A model generated the notes under the pieces. The model was not told where the DNA came from and did no database searches. It saw nothing but the letters and a program-made list of their open reading frames with translations. The translations under genes and the position numbers were made by a program. Source: Cellulomonas sp. SLBN-39 (lineage in GTDB: Bacteria; Actinomycetota; Actinomycetes; Actinomycetales; Cellulomonadaceae). From it: a stretch of 64,000 nt of DNA. Positions 34,779-49,988 of the stretch are shown here, in pieces; position 1 is the stretch's first letter; every line of letters begins with the position of its first letter. The stretch spans positions 3,906,001 to 3,970,000 of the forward strand of contig NZ_VFOA01000001.1 in assembly GCF_006715865.1 (NCBI RefSeq), given 5' to 3'.

Positions 34779-36311
34779 TCAGCCGGCCGTGGCGCTGGCG
34801 CGCAGCTCGCGCACCACGGTGACCTTGATCTCGCCGGGGTACGTCAGGTCGGCCTCGATGTGCCGGGCGATCGACACCGCGAGCTGCGGCAGGGCGTAGT
34901 CGTCGACCTCGGCCGGCTCGACCACGACCCGCACCTCCCGGCCCGCGGACATCGCCAGCGCCCGGCGCACGCCTTGGTGCGCCACGACGAGCGCCTCGAG
35001 CTTGTCCATGCGCTCGAGGTACTGGTCGACCTCCTCGCGGCGCGCACCCGGCCGGGCCGCGGAGATCGCGTCGGCGGCCTGCACGAGGACGGCCTCGACC
35101 GTCGTCGCCGGCACCTCGTCGTGGTGCGCGGCGATCGCGTTGACCACCGCGTCGGACTCCCCGCAGCGCCGCGCCAGGTCCGCGCCCACCGCCGCGTGCG
35201 TACCGCCGACCTGCGCGGTCAGGGCCTTGCCGACGTCGTGCAGGAACGCCCCGCGGCGCGCCACGTCCACGTCCGCACCCAGCTCGGCGGCCATCGTCGC
35301 CGCGACCTGCGACGTCTCGACCAGGTGCTCCAGGACGCTCTGCCCGTACGACGAGCGCAGCCGCAGCTGACCCATGGTCCGCACGAGCTCCGGGTGCAGC
35401 CCGTCGACACCGGCCCGCTCGGCCGCGTCGTGACCCGCCGCGTCGTGCCGCTCGTCAGCGCCGGCGAGCGCGTCGGCGTAGGCGGCCTCGATGCGCTGCG
35501 GGTGGATGCGGCCGTCGCTCATGAGGGCCTCGAGCGCGACCTGCGCGACCTCGCGGCGCGCGGCGTCGAAGCACGAGAGGACCACGGTGTCCGGGGTCTC
35601 GTCGATGAGCACGTTCACCCCGGTCAGGGCCTCGAAGTGCCGGATGTTGCGGCCCTCCTTGCCGATGATCCTGCCCTTCATCTCGTCCGACGGCAGCGGC
35701 AGCATGGTCAGCACGCCCTGCGAGCTGGTCGGCACCGCGAGCCGCTGCACCGCGGCGGTGACGATGCGTCGCGCACGGGCGTCGGCGGTGCGGCGGGCCT
35801 GCGCCTCGGCCCGGCGCACCTGCCCGGCGGCGTCGTTGGTGGCCTGCTCGACCTGGCGGCGCGTGAGCTCGGCCCGCGCCTCCTCCTCGGTGAGGCCGCC
35901 GACCGCCTCGAGCTGGGCGCGGGCCTCGTCGCGGGCCGCAGCCAGGCGCTCGCGCGCCGTGCGCTCGGCGTCGGCCAGCGTGCGTGCCGCCGCGCGCTCG
36001 GCCTTGTCGAGCGCACGGGCCGCGGCCCGCTCCGACTCGACGAGCGCGTCGGCCTGGGCGCGCGTGCGCCGCTCGAGCTCGGCCAGCGCGGTGCGCTCGG
36101 CCGCGAGGTCCTGCTCGCGGTCGACGACCCGGCGCTCACGCCGCTCGGCGTCGGCGAGCAGGGCCCGCGCGTCGTCGCGGATGCGCGCGACGTCCTCGGT
36201 GGCGCGGCGACGCTGGGCGTCCGCGTCGCGCCGGGCGAGCAGGATGAGCAGCAGGGCGACCAGGCACGCGCCCAGCAGGCCGACGACGGTGACGACAGCA
36301 CCCGGATCCAC
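34779..36311 (-). CDS. rny: Ribonuclease Y
   Basis: 510 residues: N-terminal membrane helix (about 5-26), a long Ala/Arg/Glu coiled coil (about 30-165), KH domain (LPSDEMKGRIIGKEGRNIRHFEALTGVN) and an HD domain with metal-binding HD in RRGAFLHDVGKALT and AIAAHHDEVPATT. It ends YPGEIKVTVVRELRA, the family signature. RNase Y is a membrane-bound endonuclease starting mRNA decay; RNase J is also encoded here at 56.6-58.3 kb. GTG 36311 has GGGGGAG upstream. Its position near recX/recA is common in actinobacteria. Confidence 0.95.
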   Translation of the reverse strand: MDPGAVVTVVGLLGACLVALLLILLARRDADAQRRRATEDVARIRDDARALLADAERRERRVVDREQDLAAERTALAELERRTRAQADALVESERAAARALDKAERAAARTLADAERTARERLAAARDEARAQLEAVGGLTEEEARAELTRRQVEQATNDAAGQVRRAEAQARRTADARARRIVTAAVQRLAVPTSSQGVLTMLPLPSDEMKGRIIGKEGRNIRHFEALTGVNVLIDETPDTVVLSCFDAARREVAQVALEALMSDGRIHPQRIEAAYADALAGADERHDAAGHDAAERAGVDGLHPELVRTMGQLRLRSSYGQSVLEHLVETSQVAATMAAELGADVDVARRGAFLHDVGKALTAQVGGTHAAVGADLARRCGESDAVVNAIAAHHDEVPATTVEAVLVQAADAISAARPGARREEVDQYLERMDKLEALVVAHQGVRRALAMSAGREVRVVVEPAEVDDYALPQLAVSIARHIEADLTYPGEIKVTVVRELRASATAG

Positions 36312-36472
36312 GACACTCCCCCTCGTCCGCGCCGGCTCGTGCGCCGCGCGCGGCCATTCTCCCCCGCTGCCGGGCGCCGTCCGGCCAGGTCACCCGTCCA
36401 GCGCGCCGCGCACGGCGCACCGGTCGACCAGATCGCGCGCCGGCGCGCCCGGCCGGAAGCCCGGCGGTGCGG

Positions 36473-38719
36473 TCAGCCGGGCCGGGCCGTCAGGTCGTCC
36501 CAGACCGGTCCGTGCCCCAGGCGCGCCTGCTCCCAGGCGACGACCTCGCGCGCGAGCGCGGCGTCGGTCACGTCGACCGCACGGACCGAGCTCTGCGCGA
36601 GGACCGAGTCGCGCACGTACGCGTCGACCTCGCGCGCACGCTCCGCCAGGACCGCGCGCAGCCGTTCGTCGACGGTGCCCTCGGCGAGCAGGCGGTGCGC
36701 GCGCACGGCCCGGAGCTGGCCCATCCGGTGCAGGCGCGCGAACGCCTGCGCCTCGACCGCCGGCGAGAGCTGGGGCTCGCAGAGCACCGCGACCGAGGCG
36801 CACTGCAGGTTGAGGCCCACACCACCAGCCTCGACCTGCGCGACGAGCACCGCACCGTCGTGCGGGTCGGCCGCCGCCAGACGGTCGACCATGGCCTGCC
36901 GCTCCCCGGGCGGGACGTCACCGGTGAGCGGGCCGCCGACGTGCGCGACGCCGTGCGCCCGCAGCACGGGCGTGACCACGTCGAGCACCCCGCGGAAGTA
37001 CGACAGCACGACGACGCGGCGACCGTTCTCGCGGGCGTCGTCGACGATCTCGAGGAGGCGCCCGACCTTCCCCGACGAGGGCAGGCCGTCGACGACGGTC
37101 GTCGCTCGGCGCATCCGCACCAGGTGCCCCTCGGCCACGGCAGCCGCGTAGGCGCGGGCACCGCTCGCCGTGAGCTCCTCCCACTCGTCGACGACCTCGA
37201 GCGCGGGCAGCTCGAGCAGCACGTCACGCTGGTTGCGCCGCAGGTAGACGGGAGCGACGGCGCGGCGGAACGCGTCCGCCCCGGCGAGCCCGAGGTGCCG
37301 GGGCAGGCCGGGCACGAGGTCGGGAGCCACGAGGTCCACGAGCGCGACGAAGTCGTCCACGTGCCGCTGCAGCGGCGTGCCGGTGAGCAGCGCCACCCGC
37401 GGCGTGGCCCGCGCCCAGCGGGCGACGGCCCGCGACCGGCGCGCCCGTGGGTTGCGCACGAGGTGCGCCTCGTCGACCACGAGCATCGCCAGGCCCGGGC
37501 GGGGCAGCACCTGCGGGTCGGGCAGGTGGTGCATCGACCCGAACGTCGTGACGGCGACGCCGCCGTCAGCGACCCAGCGGGCCGCGGCCGCCGTCGCCGC
37601 GTCCCCGTGCACCCGGTGGACCGGCAGGGCGCTGTGGGTGGTGACCTCGCGGGCCCAGGACACGAGCACGCTGGCCGGGCAGACCACGAGCAGGTGCCGC
37701 TCGCCACCGGCCGCGAGGTGCGCCATCGCGGCCACGGCCTGGACGGTCTTGCCGAGCCCCATCTCGTCGCCCAGCACAGCCCGCCCCTGGCACAGCAGGA
37801 ACCGGGCGCCGAACTCCTGGTAGCCGCGCAGCGTGCTGCGCAGCAGGCGCGTGTCGAGGGGGTGGGCGACGACCTGGTCGGCGAGCTCGCCGGCGAGCAG
37901 GCCGCGCTCGACGGCGAGGTCGAGGGCCCCGGGCACGAGGCGGTGCAGCGCGGTCGTGTACGTCGCCGGGCGGCGTTCGACGTCCGACCAGGCGGCGTCG
38001 AAGCCGGCGTCGTCGTGGACGCCGGCGAGGTCGTCGAGGAGGCTCGACAGCGCCGTGGCCTCACCGGACGTCGTCCAGCCGGCGAGCGCACCGACCGCGC
38101 GGCGGGCACGCCCGCGCACCCGCGGCAGGCTCAGCGCGTACCGGACGCGGGACGTCGCGGGGGCGGCGGCACGGCTGTGCGTGCCGACCGCCCGCACGTA
38201 CCCGGCCAGCCGATCGTGGTGCGGGTCGACCTGGGGCCACCACCGCAGCAGGGCGTGCAGCGCGGTCACGACGCGCGTGCTGGCCTCGGTGTCGGGGCGG
38301 TCGTCGGTGTCGAGCCGGAGCCGCACGGGCATAGCGGCCCGCACCGCGTCGGCGAGCTGCAGCACGGCAGCGCTCACCGCACGGGCGGTGCCGGGCCCGA
38401 CACCGGGCACCCGCGCGAGCGTGGTGGCGTCGACACCGACGAGGTCGGCCGCCGTCCGGTACCCGGCCGCGGCGAGCGCCCCGAGGCGCAGCGGCCGGTC
38501 GGTCGTGCCCGCCAGGGCGCCGACCTCGACGCAGGCGAGCTCGGCACGCACGCGCGCCTCACGGTCCTGCGTGACGGTGCCCGTCACGGCGTCCTCCAGC
38601 GCTGCGACGCGGTCGAGCACCGCCTGGGCGCGCGCCGCGAGCGCCAGGTGACAGTCGACCTCGGCCCGGGCCGCGCGGCCGGGCACCACGCCGGGCGTCA
38701 CCAGGTCCCCCGCCGTCAC
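36473..38719 (-). CDS. SNF2-family helicase with an N-terminal HhH region
   Basis: 748 residues. Residues about 75-130 contain a helix-hairpin-helix-like element (VDATTLARVPGVGPGTARAV), suggesting DNA binding. The C-terminal about 450 residues form a SNF2 motor: motif I GDEMGLGKTVQAVAAMA, II VVDEAHLVRNP, III LLTGTPLQR, V AGGVGLNLQCA, VI AFARLHRMGQLRAVRAHRLLAEGTVDERL. Substrate, partner and role are unknown; RapA/HepA-like remodelling or repair are possible. GTG 38719 lacks a good ribosome site; GTG 38701 with GGGGGA just upstream is an alternative start. Confidence 0.8.
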   Translation of the reverse strand: MTAGDLVTPGVVPGRAARAEVDCHLALAARAQAVLDRVAALEDAVTGTVTQDREARVRAELACVEVGALAGTTDRPLRLGALAAAGYRTAADLVGVDATTLARVPGVGPGTARAVSAAVLQLADAVRAAMPVRLRLDTDDRPDTEASTRVVTALHALLRWWPQVDPHHDRLAGYVRAVGTHSRAAAPATSRVRYALSLPRVRGRARRAVGALAGWTTSGEATALSSLLDDLAGVHDDAGFDAAWSDVERRPATYTTALHRLVPGALDLAVERGLLAGELADQVVAHPLDTRLLRSTLRGYQEFGARFLLCQGRAVLGDEMGLGKTVQAVAAMAHLAAGGERHLLVVCPASVLVSWAREVTTHSALPVHRVHGDAATAAAARWVADGGVAVTTFGSMHHLPDPQVLPRPGLAMLVVDEAHLVRNPRARRSRAVARWARATPRVALLTGTPLQRHVDDFVALVDLVAPDLVPGLPRHLGLAGADAFRRAVAPVYLRRNQRDVLLELPALEVVDEWEELTASGARAYAAAVAEGHLVRMRRATTVVDGLPSSGKVGRLLEIVDDARENGRRVVVLSYFRGVLDVVTPVLRAHGVAHVGGPLTGDVPPGERQAMVDRLAAADPHDGAVLVAQVEAGGVGLNLQCASVAVLCEPQLSPAVEAQAFARLHRMGQLRAVRAHRLLAEGTVDERLRAVLAERAREVDAYVRDSVLAQSSVRAVDVTDAALAREVVAWEQARLGHGPVWDDLTARPG

Positions 38720-38752
38720 CGGGTCGCGTCCGAGGCCGGGGCTCCCACGGGC

Positions 38753-39343
38753 TCAGCCACCCGGGAGGAGGTCGCCGTCCTCCTCCGCGTCGATGCCCTC
38801 GGCAGCCAGCTCCTCGCGCAGCACGCGGCCGACGAGCGCCGGCGGGTAGCCCTTGCGGGCCAGCGCGGCGTACGTGCGGCGGGTCCGCACCTGGGGGTCG
38901 AGGCCCGTCGTGGTCCGCAGCTTCTTGCGGACGAGCGCGCGCGCCGCCTGCTCCTCGTCCTCGTCGTCGACCTGCTCGAGCGCGACCGCGGCGGTCTCGT
39001 CGTCGATGCCGCGCCGGCGCAGCTCGGTGCCCAGGGCCCGGCGGGACAGTCCGCGCTCCGCGTGCCGGGTGCGCACGACCATGCCGGCGTACTCGGCGTC
39101 GTCGACGAGCCCGACGTCGGTGAACCGGTCGAGCACGCGCTCGGCGACCGCCTCCGGCACGTCCCGTCGGGCCATGGCCTCCGCGAGCTGCGCGCGGCTG
39201 CGTGGCGCGGCGGTGAGCATGCGCAGCGCGATCGCACGCGCCACCTGCTCGGGGTCGGCGTCCGCCTCCTGCGCGGCGTCACCCGTGGCCGGCGGCTCCT
39301 CGGACCGCGCCCCGCGGCGGCGCCCGCCACCGAACGTGCTCAT
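38753..39343 (-). CDS. recX: RecA regulator RecX
   Basis: 196 residues built from RecX three-helix repeats: VARAIALRMLTAAPRSRAQL, RFTDVGLVDDAEYAGMVVRTRH, GLSRRALGTELRRRGIDDETA and a C-terminal ALARKGYPPALVGRVLREEL. RecX binds and limits RecA filaments. ATG 39343 has GGGGAGGAG eight bases upstream. It follows recA by 151 bp on the same strand, so it is probably read from the SOS-controlled recA promoter. The charged N-terminus of about 35 residues is family-variable. Confidence 0.95.
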   Translation of the reverse strand: MSTFGGGRRRGARSEEPPATGDAAQEADADPEQVARAIALRMLTAAPRSRAQLAEAMARRDVPEAVAERVLDRFTDVGLVDDAEYAGMVVRTRHAERGLSRRALGTELRRRGIDDETAAVALEQVDDEDEEQAARALVRKKLRTTTGLDPQVRTRRTYAALARKGYPPALVGRVLREELAAEGIDAEEDGDLLPGG

Positions 39344-39494
39344 GCGTGCTCCTCCCCGGTGCCGGACGATCCGCCGGCACCGGTCCGCACCGGCGTCGTC
39401 GTCGCAGCGGTCGTCGCGGCCTCCGCGGACACGCACCGCCCGCCGCTGCCGGCAGCGGCAGGGCGGGCGGTGCGCACCGTCGACAGACCGTCGG

Positions 39495-40532
<1,038 letters not shown>

Positions 40533-40696
40533 GGTCACCTCGTCGTCTCGTGCAGCGTGCGCTGCGCCTGCGGGGCTGGTCTGACTCTCGGGTGACCGTA
40601 TGCCCGACCACCGACATCCGGTCCCGGCCCACCACCGCCCCACCCACGGACGCGTCCGCGGCGGGCTGTGGACGGCTCGACCGTGCCACCCGCGGA

Positions 40697-40727
40697 CCAC
40701 AGTAGCCGAACACGTGTTCGACGCCAG
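40697..40727 (-). promoter_or_regulatory. Probable recA promoter with LexA box in the spacer
   Basis: On the minus strand CTGGCG (40722-40727), a 17-bp spacer and TACTGT (40697-40702). The spacer is almost wholly the LexA box. The -35 is weak (3 of 6). Confidence 0.4.
40706..40721. promoter_or_regulatory. LexA operator of recA
   Basis: Read on the minus strand TCGAAC-acgt-GTTCGG, one mismatch from the palindrome, in the gap between recA and the upstream hydrolase gene. Confidence 0.88.
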
Positions 40728-40737
40728 CGACACGCCG

Positions 40738-41505
40738 TCAGCCGATCGTCACGGCCTGCCCGGGCTCCAGGACGTGGACCTCGCACCCGGGCGCGAGCCG
40801 GTGGGCGGCCGCGGCGAACGCGCGCCCCGCCCGGTCCATCCACCCCGGCGGCAGCCGCCGCGACACCGGGAGGTGCAGCGTCCCCCAGTGCACCGGCACC
40901 GCGTGCCGCGCCCCCACGAGGGCGCAGACCCGCGCGGCCTGCACCGGGTCCATGTGCCCGCCCGACAGCCGCGGCCCCCACCCGCCCACCGGCACCAGCG
41001 CCACGTCGACGGCGCCGCCGGCCGCCGCGGGGATCTCGGCCATCGCCGGGTACGGCTCGGTGTCGCCCGCGAACCACAGCGTCAGGGACGGGGCCCGCAC
41101 CACGAAGCCGCTCGCCGCGTTCGGCCGGTGCGGCATCGGCCGGTGCCCGTGCACCGCGTGCACCGTGCGCACCTGGACGCCCTCGCCGCCGGGCACGTCC
41201 CACCACCGGCCCTCCGCGAGCGGGACGCCGTGCACGCCGTGCTCGGCCAGCCAGTGGGCGCTGCTCGGCGCCGCCAGCACCGGAACGTCGCCCAGCAGGC
41301 GCAGCGACGGCAGCTCGGCGTGGTCGTGGTGCAGGTGGGACACCAGCGCGGCCCGCGCCCCGGCCCAGTCCTGCACCCGCGGCGCCTGCCCGCGGCGGCG
41401 CAGCAGCCCGGCGTGCCGGCGCAGCAGCGGGTCGGTCACCAGCCGGACGCCGTCGACGTCCAGCACCGTCGAGGCGTGGCCCAGCCACCGCACGTCGACG
41501 CTCAC
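40738..41505 (-). CDS. UlaG-like metallo-beta-lactamase-fold hydrolase
   Basis: 255 residues. Metal ligands: [14 protein letters not shown] (H-x-H-x-D-H type), His in [10 protein letters not shown] and Asp in [11 protein letters not shown], with a C-terminal His in [13 protein letters not shown]. This is the UlaG/N-acyl-phosphatidylethanolamine phospholipase D-like subgroup, with broad possible substrates (lactones, phosphodiesters). GTG 41505 overlaps the stop of the AlkP-superfamily gene (GTGA), so the two may act on related substrates. No signal peptide. Confidence 0.88.
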   Translation of the reverse strand: MSVDVRWLGHASTVLDVDGVRLVTDPLLRRHAGLLRRRGQAPRVQDWAGARAALVSHLHHDHAELPSLRLLGDVPVLAAPSSAHWLAEHGVHGVPLAEGRWWDVPGGEGVQVRTVHAVHGHRPMPHRPNAASGFVVRAPSLTLWFAGDTEPYPAMAEIPAAAGGAVDVALVPVGGWGPRLSGGHMDPVQAARVCALVGARHAVPVHWGTLHLPVSRRLPPGWMDRAGRAFAAAAHRLAPGCEVHVLEPGQAVTIG

Positions 41506-43652
41506 GGCACCTGCCCGACCCGCTGCGGGACGTCGACCCGCAGCCCGGCGGCCTCCAGCCACGCGACGAGCTGGCGGTGCACGGCGTCGGCACCCACCAG
41601 CAGGCGCGCCCCGGCGACGTCCTCGCGCAGCGCGTCGTCGACCTCCAGGCCCACGGGGTGCAGCAGGAACGCGTCGTTCTGGTGACCCCCGAGCCCGCCG
41701 TGCGAGCCGACCTGCCCCTCGAACGCGTGCACCCGTCCACCGGCGCCGACGGCCGACACGAGGAGCAGGTCGCCGGTGTGCGGCAGGCGCGCCGCCCGCG
41801 CCAGGTCGGCGCGCGCCCGGGGACCGTAGGGCGTCAACGGGTCCTCGCCCTGGACCGCGTCGCCCGACGCCCCCGGCTCCAGGACCCGCAGGCCGCGCGG
41901 GCCCACCGCGACCAGGCCGTGCGCGCGCGAGTCCACGACCACCACGCCGACCGCCGTCCGCGCGACCAGCCCCGGCACGAGCCGCGGCCAGCGCTCGGAC
42001 ACCTCCTCGAGCGTCAGCCGGCCCGGCGCGTCGGCGAACCAGACCAGGCCGAGGTTCCCGGAGCCGACGACCACCACGTCGGGCGCCTCGCCCGCACCCG
42101 GTGCTCCGCCGCGCCCGTGCTCCCGCACCCGCTGCCGCGCGTCCGGGCCCCGGCGCCGGCGGTCGTGCACGGCCCCGGGGCCGAGCAGCGCGCGCTCGCC
42201 GCCGCGGTCCAGCAGCGACGCCAGCAGCGCGTTCACCGGGCCCCAGGCCTCGTCGTCGGCGCCCTGCACCCCGTCGACCGCCGCGACGCCGCCCGGTGCG
42301 CACGGAGGCCCCATGAGGTCGCGGACCGTCTCGAGCAGCGTGCGACCCTCGACCTGCTCGTACGTCGCACCGAGCGCCTGACCGTGGTCCGAGAGGACGA
42401 CGACGTCGTAGGCGCGCGGTGCGGCCGCCACGACGCGCTCGAGGACCCGCACCACCTGGTCGAGCCCCTCGAGCGCCCGCAGCGACTCCGGCCGGGTCGG
42501 GCCAGCGTGGTGGGCGATCTCGTCGTAGTCCACGAAGTCGACGTACACCACGGGGTCACCGCGCACGAGCGCGTCGGCGACCAGCGACGTCGCCAGGTCG
42601 CGCAGCAGCACGTTCGTCACGCCCCGCAGGAGCACGTACCAGCCGGCGCGGGAGATCCGCGGGCGGACGTCGTAGACCCGCTGGCGGCGCGCCTGGTACA
42701 GCTCCTTGACGACCTCGCCGACGGTGGCCGTGACCGCGCGGGCCAGCACGAACGGGCGGGCGAAGAACCGCACGTACCCCGGCCCGGGCCCCAGCCCGTC
42801 CCGGCGGCCTCGGCTCATGACCAGGTAGGACGCCGCCGCGTCGCCGGAGAACATCGTCGCGACCGCCGTCCCGCCGCCGGCGAGCAGACCCCGCCCGTCG
42901 CTGAGGGAGGCCTCGACCCGGGCGGCGTCGTCGGGGTGGTTGGCGACGACCAGACGGCCCAGCTCCCGGTCCCACCAGCGGAACGCCGGGATCGCGTCGG
43001 CCGCGCCGTGCAGGACGCCGGCGTGCGCGGCGGGGGTCGTCGCGGGCACCGACGCCCACCACGGCTCGACGCGGTGCGACCCGTCCTCGAGCCAGCGGGC
43101 CAGCGTGGGGGCGAGCCCGGCCTCGACGGCCTGCGCGAGCACGGGGGCGCTGACGCCGTCGAGCTGCACGACGAGCAGACCCGGTGGCCGGCTCGCACCC
43201 GCGGGCCGTGCGCCGGTGCGCCGGGCGTGCCGGCGGGCGTGCAGGAGCACGTCGGCGACGACGTACTCGTTGTCGCTCGACCCCCACAGCCACCGGGACG
43301 CACCCAGCACGACCGCGGCGACCGTCAGCACCCCGACGACCGACCACGCCGACGCGACGACGATGCCCGGGACGACCGCCAGCGCCGCCCACGCGACCGC
43401 GACCTGCGCCAGCAGCCCGGCCACCAGCGCGCCGGCCGCGCCCGCGACGTGCGCGAGGCGGCGCAGCGGCACGCGCAGCAGCACGTCGCCGGCCGTCACG
43501 GCCGCCGCCACGGCCAGCACGGCCCACGGGGCGGACGCCCCCACGCCGTCGACCACGGCGATCGCGAGGCCGAGCCCGGCCGCGGTGGTCAGCAGGACGA
43601 CGCCCGCCTCGAGCGCGTCGACCAGCAGGCCCCACCGCGGCGCGGCGCTCAT
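41502..43652 (-). CDS. Membrane AlkP-superfamily phosphodiesterase-like protein
   Basis: 716 residues. About four helices at the N-terminus (10-125), sometimes annotated as phage-holin-like, precede an alkaline phosphatase superfamily domain of nucleotide pyrophosphatase/phosphodiesterase type: LLVVQLDGVSAPVL carries the first metal Asp, then VPATTPAAHAGVLHG, YVDFVDYDEIAHHAGP, VLSDHGQALG and GSHGGLGGHQNDAFLLHP give the other metal ligands. The position where the nucleophile Thr is usual is in PATTPA. Substrate unknown; a membrane or envelope phosphodiester is plausible. It follows the DUF3046 gene by 10 bp and is coupled to the UlaG-like gene. Confidence 0.82.
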   Translation of the reverse strand: MSAAPRWGLLVDALEAGVVLLTTAAGLGLAIAVVDGVGASAPWAVLAVAAAVTAGDVLLRVPLRRLAHVAGAAGALVAGLLAQVAVAWAALAVVPGIVVASAWSVVGVLTVAAVVLGASRWLWGSSDNEYVVADVLLHARRHARRTGARPAGASRPPGLLVVQLDGVSAPVLAQAVEAGLAPTLARWLEDGSHRVEPWWASVPATTPAAHAGVLHGAADAIPAFRWWDRELGRLVVANHPDDAARVEASLSDGRGLLAGGGTAVATMFSGDAAASYLVMSRGRRDGLGPGPGYVRFFARPFVLARAVTATVGEVVKELYQARRQRVYDVRPRISRAGWYVLLRGVTNVLLRDLATSLVADALVRGDPVVYVDFVDYDEIAHHAGPTRPESLRALEGLDQVVRVLERVVAAAPRAYDVVVLSDHGQALGATYEQVEGRTLLETVRDLMGPPCAPGGVAAVDGVQGADDEAWGPVNALLASLLDRGGERALLGPGAVHDRRRRGPDARQRVREHGRGGAPGAGEAPDVVVVGSGNLGLVWFADAPGRLTLEEVSERWPRLVPGLVARTAVGVVVVDSRAHGLVAVGPRGLRVLEPGASGDAVQGEDPLTPYGPRARADLARAARLPHTGDLLLVSAVGAGGRVHAFEGQVGSHGGLGGHQNDAFLLHPVGLEVDDALREDVAGARLLVGADAVHRQLVAWLEAAGLRVDVPQRVGQVP

Positions 43653-43662
43653 GCCGCGTCCC

Positions 43663-43905
43663 TCAGCGCTGCCCGGGGCGCGGCGGCGCCTGCCGGTGCG
43701 GGTCGCTCCCCCAGCGCCGGGCGTCCGGCAGGCCCAGCGCGTCGCACAGCGCGTGCCAGACCTCGCGCGGCTCGGTGCCGTCGGCGAGCGCGGCGCCGGC
43801 GGTCCGCCCGCCGAGCGCGTCGAGCACGAGCTCGTCGACGAGCAGGCGGCCCTGGGCCCGCCCGAGCACGTCGTCGACCAGGTCGGTGAACTCGCGGTAC
43901 CTCAC
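43663..43905 (-). CDS. DUF3046 family protein
   Basis: 80 residues: VRYREFTDLVDDVLGRAQGRLLVDELVLDALGGRTAGAALADG, with EVWHALCDALGLPDARRWG, the usual DUF3046 pattern. Function unknown; the gene accompanies recA in many actinobacteria. The start GTG 43905 fits a weak leaderless -10 (CAGGCT). It is divergent from lhr across 99 bp. The very long frame open in this phase beyond it is antisense to lhr and not a gene. Confidence 0.88.
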   Translation of the reverse strand: MRYREFTDLVDDVLGRAQGRLLVDELVLDALGGRTAGAALADGTEPREVWHALCDALGLPDARRWGSDPHRQAPPRPGQR

Positions 43906-43911
43906 ACCCCC

Positions 43912-43917
43912 AGCCTG
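43912..43917 (-). promoter_or_regulatory. Possible -10 element, leaderless start of the DUF3046 gene
   Basis: CAGGCT on the minus strand, six bases before GTG 43905; weak. Confidence 0.3.
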
Positions 43918-43992
43918 CCACCGGCCGGTGCTGCGGCGCGCCGCGGACGCGCCGCGCCGCAGGCCCGGACGGCACGTGTGGGTGCCCGCCCC

Positions 43993-43998
43993 CACAAT
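43993..43998 (+). promoter_or_regulatory. -10 element, leaderless start of lhr
   Basis: CACAAT ends six bases before GTG 44005, favouring the first of two adjacent GTGs. Confidence 0.45.
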
Positions 43999-44004
43999 GG
44001 CCCG

Positions 44005-49056
<5,052 letters not shown>

Positions 49057-49074
49057 CGACCGGGAGGAGGGCCC

Positions 49075-49905
49075 GTGCCCGAGGGTGACGTGCTGCGTCG
49101 CACGGCGGCACGGCTCGACGCGGCGCTCGCCGGGCAGGTGCTGGTGCGCTCCGACCTGCGCTGGCCCAGCGCGGCGACGACGGACCTGACGGGCCGCACC
49201 GTCCTCGGCACCCGCCCCTACGGCAAGCACCTGCTCACACGCCTGGACGACGGCCGCACCCTGCACACGCACCTGCGGATGGACGGCACGTGGCGGGTGG
49301 TGCCGACCGACGACGCACGGGCGGCCGCGCGGCACCCCCGGGTGCGGGCGGTCCTCGGCACGGCGCGGTGGACGGCCGTGGGGTCGCTGCTCGGGATGCT
49401 CGACGTGCTGCGCACCCGGGACGAGCACGAGGTCGTGGGGCACCTGGGACCCGACGTGCTCGACGAGGACTTCGACGACGAGACGCCGGGGGTGCCGTGG
49501 CCCGGCCCACCCGTGGTCGACCACCCCGCGCCCGGCCTGCCGGAGGCCGTGCGCCGGTGGGCGGCACAGGGGTCGCGCCCGGTCGGGGAGCTGCTGCTCG
49601 ACCAGCGGGTCGCCGCCGGGATCGGCACGATCTTCATGGCGGAGTCGCTCTTCGCGCTGCGCTGGTGGCCGTGGGCCCCCGCGGACCGGGTGGACGACCC
49701 GGCCGCGGTGCTGCGCACGGCCCGCGCCCTCATGCGCGCGTCGGTGCTCTCCGGACGGCCCGACCCGAAGGTCCACACGCGCGCCGGGCGCCCGTGCGTG
49801 CGGTGCGGCACCCGCCTGCGCCGTGACGAGGTCGGCACGGCACCGCAGCAGCGTCCGGTGTTCTGGTGCCCGCGCTGCCAGGTGCGCGGCGCACCGCCCC
49901 GCTGA
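49075..49905 (+). CDS. Fpg/Nei-family DNA glycosylase (Nei2-like)
   Basis: 276 residues. The N-terminal catalytic Pro-Glu is intact (MPEGDVLRR after Met removal), with the conserved Lys in TRPYGKHLLTRL, H2TH domain around GELLLDQRVAAGIGTIFMAESL, and a C-terminal zinc finger C-V-R-C ... C-P-R-C (R-C-G-T region). It excises oxidised bases (endonuclease VIII type) and cuts the AP site. GTG 49075 has GGAGGAGGG upstream. In mycobacteria lhr also neighbours a nei gene, supporting joint repair work. Confidence 0.95.
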   Translation: MPEGDVLRRTAARLDAALAGQVLVRSDLRWPSAATTDLTGRTVLGTRPYGKHLLTRLDDGRTLHTHLRMDGTWRVVPTDDARAAARHPRVRAVLGTARWTAVGSLLGMLDVLRTRDEHEVVGHLGPDVLDEDFDDETPGVPWPGPPVVDHPAPGLPEAVRRWAAQGSRPVGELLLDQRVAAGIGTIFMAESLFALRWWPWAPADRVDDPAAVLRTARALMRASVLSGRPDPKVHTRAGRPCVRCGTRLRRDEVGTAPQQRPVFWCPRCQVRGAPPR

Positions 49906-49941
49906 CACCGGCGGGCGGCCGAACCCGTGGCAGACGGCGAC

Positions 49942-49978
49942 GGCGGCCCGCGCGACCCCGTCGGGTGCGCGAGCCGCC
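49942..49978. terminator. Bidirectional terminator between the glycosylase gene and clgR
   Basis: GGCGGC...ACCC / GGGT...GCCGCC, about 16 pairs with one mismatch and one bulge, placed between two convergent genes. Confidence 0.55.
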
Positions 49979-49988
49979 GCGTGCGCGG

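Noticed and set aside
36312..36472. Small minus-strand peptide ending RDLVDRCAVRGALDG after the SNF2 gene
   Set aside because: No start codon or ribosome site lies between the SNF2 stop and this stretch.
43505..43652. Phage holin
   Set aside because: The helices belong to the N-terminus of a 716-residue phosphodiesterase-like protein and no phage genes are nearby.
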